From positions 20,009 through 27,028 of the forward strand of contig PMST01000151.1 in the NCBI GenBank assembly GCA_003168295.1: a stretch of 7,020 bases of DNA, read 5' to 3'. Of the stretch, positions 4,699 through 7,020 are shown one piece after another. A program made the position numbers and the translations under genes. Under the pieces are notes generated by a model, which was given only the letters and a program-made list of their open reading frames with translations, was not told the DNA's origin and did no database searches. How positions within the stretch are numbered: position 1 is the stretch's first letter; each line of letters opens with the position of its first letter. The DNA comes from Actinomycetota bacterium. Lineage in GTDB: Bacteria > Actinomycetota > Actinomycetes > Streptosporangiales > Streptosporangiaceae.

Positions 4699-5583
4699 AT
4701 GACCGAGGACGAGTTCGCCGCCTACCAGAGCCTGGCGCAGGACAGCGAGGACCATCGCTGGGCGTTCGGCACCGGTTTCACTGACCCGCTCGAGGGCATC
4801 GACGCGTCGGTGCCGGACGGCGTGGACGGCGCCCCGCTGGCCGCGTACTGCCTGATGCTCGGCGACGACGCGCTGATCTACTCGCATCGGCTGCAGCAGT
4901 GGATGACGCGCCTGCCGGAACTCGAGGAAGAGACGGCCATCGCCAACATCGCCCTGGACCTGCTCGGACAGGCGCGCACGCTGCTCGCCCGGGCCGGCCT
5001 GGCCGAGGGCGCGGGACGGCAGGAGGACCGGCTCGCGTTCTTCCGCGAGGAGAACGAGTTCCGCAACGTCCGGCTGGTCGAGGCCCTCGACGCCGACTTC
5101 GCCGAGCTGACCGGCCGGCTGCTGGTCTTCTCGGCCTGGCGGCTGGCACTGTTCGGCCAGCTGGCTACGTCACGGGATCCGGTGCTGGCCGCCATCGCGG
5201 CCAAGGGCGTCAACGAGCTCAGCTACCACCGTGACTACGCGGCCCAGTGGGTGATCCGCCTCGGTGACGGCACCCGGCTGTCGCACGACAAGATGCAGGC
5301 CGCGCTCGGCGCCATCTGGCCGCTGGTGGATGAGCTCTTCCGGGCTGACGACGTGGTGGCCGCGCTGCCCGGGGTGGCGGCCGACCCGGGGGACCTGCGG
5401 GCCGAAGTGAGCGCCGTGCTGGACACCGTGCTGGCCGCGGCCACGCTGGACCGCCCGCAAGCCGCGCCGATGGCCCAGGTGGCCGGCAAGAGCGGACGCG
5501 ACGGCGTGCACACCGAGGCCTTCGGTTACGTGCTCGCCGAGCTGCAGAGCCTGGCCCGGGCCCACCCGGATGCGACATGGTGA
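4699..5583 (+). CDS. paaC: Phenylacetyl-CoA epoxidase structural subunit PaaC
   Basis: A 294-residue ferritin-like subunit that pairs with PaaA in the epoxidase. In studied enzymes PaaC has lost the diiron centre and helps position the acyl-CoA and PaaA. Recognisable blocks, by base range: LAAYCLMLGDDALIYSHRLQQW (4837-4902), LEEETAIANIALDLLGQARTLL (4921-4986), FFREENEFRNVRLVE (5038-5082), and KGVNELSYHRDYAAQWVIRLGDGT (5203-5274). The C-terminal GRDGVHTEAFGYVLAELQSLARAHP is also family-typical. The start is ATG 4699, chosen for its Shine-Dalgarno spacing; a frame from 4693 would add only Met-Pro. The stop TGA at 5581-5583 overlaps the paaD start region (ATGGTGA), showing tight coupling. Confidence 0.95.
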   Translation: MTEDEFAAYQSLAQDSEDHRWAFGTGFTDPLEGIDASVPDGVDGAPLAAYCLMLGDDALIYSHRLQQWMTRLPELEEETAIANIALDLLGQARTLLARAGLAEGAGRQEDRLAFFREENEFRNVRLVEALDADFAELTGRLLVFSAWRLALFGQLATSRDPVLAAIAAKGVNELSYHRDYAAQWVIRLGDGTRLSHDKMQAALGAIWPLVDELFRADDVVAALPGVAADPGDLRAEVSAVLDTVLAAATLDRPQAAPMAQVAGKSGRDGVHTEAFGYVLAELQSLARAHPDATW

Positions 5584-6122
5584 CCGCGGCGGCGCGGGCC
5601 GCGGCGGTGCGCGCGCCGGACGTGCGGGCGGCGCGCCAGGTCGCCGCGGCGGTGCCCGATCCTGAGCTGCCGATGGTGACGCTGGCGGATCTGGGCATCC
5701 TCCGCGCCGTCGACGCCGAGGGCGAGCGGATCGTCGTGACGATCACGCCGACCTATTCAGGCTGTCCCGCGCTGCCCGAGATCGCCCACGACCTGCGGCA
5801 CCGGCTGACCCAGGCCGGATTCACTGACGTCATCGTGCGCACTGAGCTCGCGCCCGCCTGGAGCAGCGACTGGATCACTGCTGAGGGACGCAGGAAACTG
5901 CGGGCGGCTGGCATCGCGCCGCCGGGCCCGGCGCGGAAGCGTCAGGCTCGGCCCGGACCGGTCCCGCTGACCCTGTCCGGGACCCGCCGCGAGCCTGTCC
6001 CCTGCCCGCGGTGCGGTTCTGCCGACACCACCCAGACCGCGGCGTTCAGCGCGACCGCCTGCAAGGCGCTTTTCCGCTGCGAGGCGTGCCGCGAGCCGTT
6101 CGAATACGTGAAGGAAATCTGA
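5577..6122 (+). CDS. paaD: PaaD, MIP18-family Fe-S maturation factor of the epoxidase
   Basis: The 181-residue product has two parts. Residues about 20-105 form a MIP18 (DUF59) domain with VPDPELPMVTLADLGIL (26-42) and TPTYSGCPAL (57-66), whose Cys63 is the conserved domain cysteine. After a Pro/Arg-rich linker (about 113-142), a zinc-ribbon-like end carries CPRCGS (Cys143, Cys146), TACK (Cys162) and CEAC (Cys168, Cys171). This two-part layout is the PaaD/PaaJ signature. The family is thought to help mature the Fe-S cluster of PaaE; it is not part of the purified epoxidase. The first 20 residues are Ala/Arg-rich and look unconserved. The ATG at 5577 overlaps the paaC stop by seven bases; a GTG at 5580 (GTGA overlap) is an equal alternative. 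The TGA stop shares one base with the paaE ATG. Confidence 0.94.
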   Translation: MVTAAARAAAVRAPDVRAARQVAAAVPDPELPMVTLADLGILRAVDAEGERIVVTITPTYSGCPALPEIAHDLRHRLTQAGFTDVIVRTELAPAWSSDWITAEGRRKLRAAGIAPPGPARKRQARPGPVPLTLSGTRREPVPCPRCGSADTTQTAAFSATACKALFRCEACREPFEYVKEI

Positions 6123-7020
6123 TGCCCCGCCCGGCTCCGTCCCGGACCGAGTTCCATCAGCTCACCGTCGCGCGCGTTGACCCTCTCACCGATGACTCGG
6201 CCGCGGTGACCTTCGACGTGCCGCCCCGGCTGGCGGAGAAGTTCACCTTCGCGCCCGGCCAGTCGCTGACGATCCGGCGCGGCGGTGAGCGCCGCTCCTA
6301 CTCGATCTGCGCAGCCAAGGGCCGTGCACCGCGCATCGGCGTGCGTGAGGTGGCGGGCGGCGCGGTTTCCGGCTGGCTCGTGCACGAGGTGCGGGCCGGT
6401 GACGTGATCGAGGTGCAGGGACCATCGGGATCTTTCACTCCCGAGCTGGAAAAGCCTGGGCACCATGTCCTGATCGCCGCGGGCAGCGGGATCACGCCTA
6501 TCTTGTCCATCGCCGGATCCGTGCTCGCCGCGCACGACGGCTCCGCCGTGACGCTGCTCTACGGCAACCGGCGCAGCGACTCGGTGATGTTCGCCGACGA
6601 GATCGCCGACCTCAAGGACGCCTACCCGGCGCGGATCGGCCTGGTCCACCTGCTCAGCCGCGAGCCGCAGGAGGTCGAGCTGTTCAACGGCCGGCTCGAC
6701 GCCGGCAAGCTGCGCTCGCTGCTGCCGGTCACGGTCGAGGTGGCGACGGTGGATCACTGGTGGCTGTGCGGCCCGTTCGGCATGGTCGAAGACGCGATCG
6801 GCGTCCTTACCGGCCTCGGCGTGCCCCGCGACCGCATTCACCGGGAGCTGTTCTACGTCGAGGAAGAGGCGCCGGCCGAAGCCAAGCACGTCGAGGCCCC
6901 GACCGGCCCGGGCGCCGAGGTGACCGTGCTGCTTGACGGCCGCAGCAGCACGGCGACCGTCGCGCCGGGCACCCCGATCCTGGACGGAGCCCAGCGGGTC
7001 CGGCCCGACCTGCCGTTCGC
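6122..7020 (+). CDS. paaE: PaaE, epoxidase reductase subunit (3' end cut by window)
   Basis: The frame is open from ATG 6122 (TGATG overlap with paaD) to the window end, giving 299 full codons. PaaE passes electrons from NADPH through FAD and a [2Fe-2S] cluster to the PaaA diiron site. In order: an FAD-binding barrel with RRSYSIC (57-63) and GVREVAGGAVSGWLVHEV; the nucleotide-binding domain with AAGSGITPI (119-127), LLYGNRRSDSVMFADEIADL and WWLCGPFGMVED (from about 213); the linker ELFYVEEE; and the beginning of a plant-type ferredoxin domain, VTVLLDGRSSTATVAPGTPILDGAQ. The last readable residues, DLPFA, are where family members continue into the CKGGVCGTC-like cysteine cluster, so the cluster itself lies just outside. 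Known family members are about 350-360 residues, leaving perhaps 50-60 to come. The upstream gene order paaABCD supports the call. Confidence 0.95.
   Translation, partial: MPRPAPSRTEFHQLTVARVDPLTDDSAAVTFDVPPRLAEKFTFAPGQSLTIRRGGERRSYSICAAKGRAPRIGVREVAGGAVSGWLVHEVRAGDVIEVQGPSGSFTPELEKPGHHVLIAAGSGITPILSIAGSVLAAHDGSAVTLLYGNRRSDSVMFADEIADLKDAYPARIGLVHLLSREPQEVELFNGRLDAGKLRSLLPVTVEVATVDHWWLCGPFGMVEDAIGVLTGLGVPRDRIHRELFYVEEEAPAEAKHVEAPTGPGAEVTVLLDGRSSTATVAPGTPILDGAQRVRPDLPF

Noticed and set aside
5942..6889. Minus-strand ORF (315 codons) opposite paaD and paaE
   Set aside because: The plus-strand frames encode intact PaaD zinc-ribbon and PaaE cofactor motifs throughout; the opposite frame is low in motif content and is a shadow.

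Overview
The window is very GC-rich DNA with strongly GC-biased third codon positions, frequent GTG/TTG starts and Shine-Dalgarno sequences of the AGGAGG type. The phenylacetate (paa) genes and the protein styles point to a high-GC actinobacterium, most likely a soil actinomycete. No species can be named from the sequence.

Left region (1-453): the 3' end of an IS200/IS605-type tnpB gene. It encodes the last catalytic Glu, the four-Cys zinc ribbon and the final Asp of the RuvC-like nuclease. The end of the gene can form a strong hairpin and a second short hairpin follows the stop. This is where the element's right end and an omegaRNA (reRNA) scaffold would be expected.

Middle region (454-2215): a leftward gene for an unrecognised 309-residue protein (454-1383) stands head to head with a rightward gene for a DUF429 predicted-nuclease family protein (1462-2193), separated by 78 bases. 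The DUF429 gene converges on a TetR gene. A perfect 12-bp inverted repeat at 2197-2242 sits at that junction and could act as a bidirectional terminator.

Right region (2213-7020): a phenylacetyl-CoA catabolic locus. Leftward are a PaaI hot-dog thioesterase and a TetR regulator, coupled by a GTGA overlap. Rightward are paaA, paaB, paaC, paaD and paaE (cut by the window end), with one-base or few-base overlaps at most junctions. PaaA, PaaB, PaaC and PaaE form the multicomponent ring 1,2-epoxidase of phenylacetyl-CoA; PaaD is an Fe-S maturation factor; PaaI recycles CoA from dead-end thioesters. The space between paaI and paaA holds a near-perfect palindrome, ACCGaaCGtcCGGT (3314-3327), touching a TATAAT box. 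The simplest model is one TetR (PaaR-like) operator controlling both divergent transcripts, including the regulator's own.

The paa locus itself is a known system. The least explained parts are the 309-residue protein, its DUF429 neighbour, the tnpB 3' structure, and a ten-codon ORF whose stop overlaps the paaA start.
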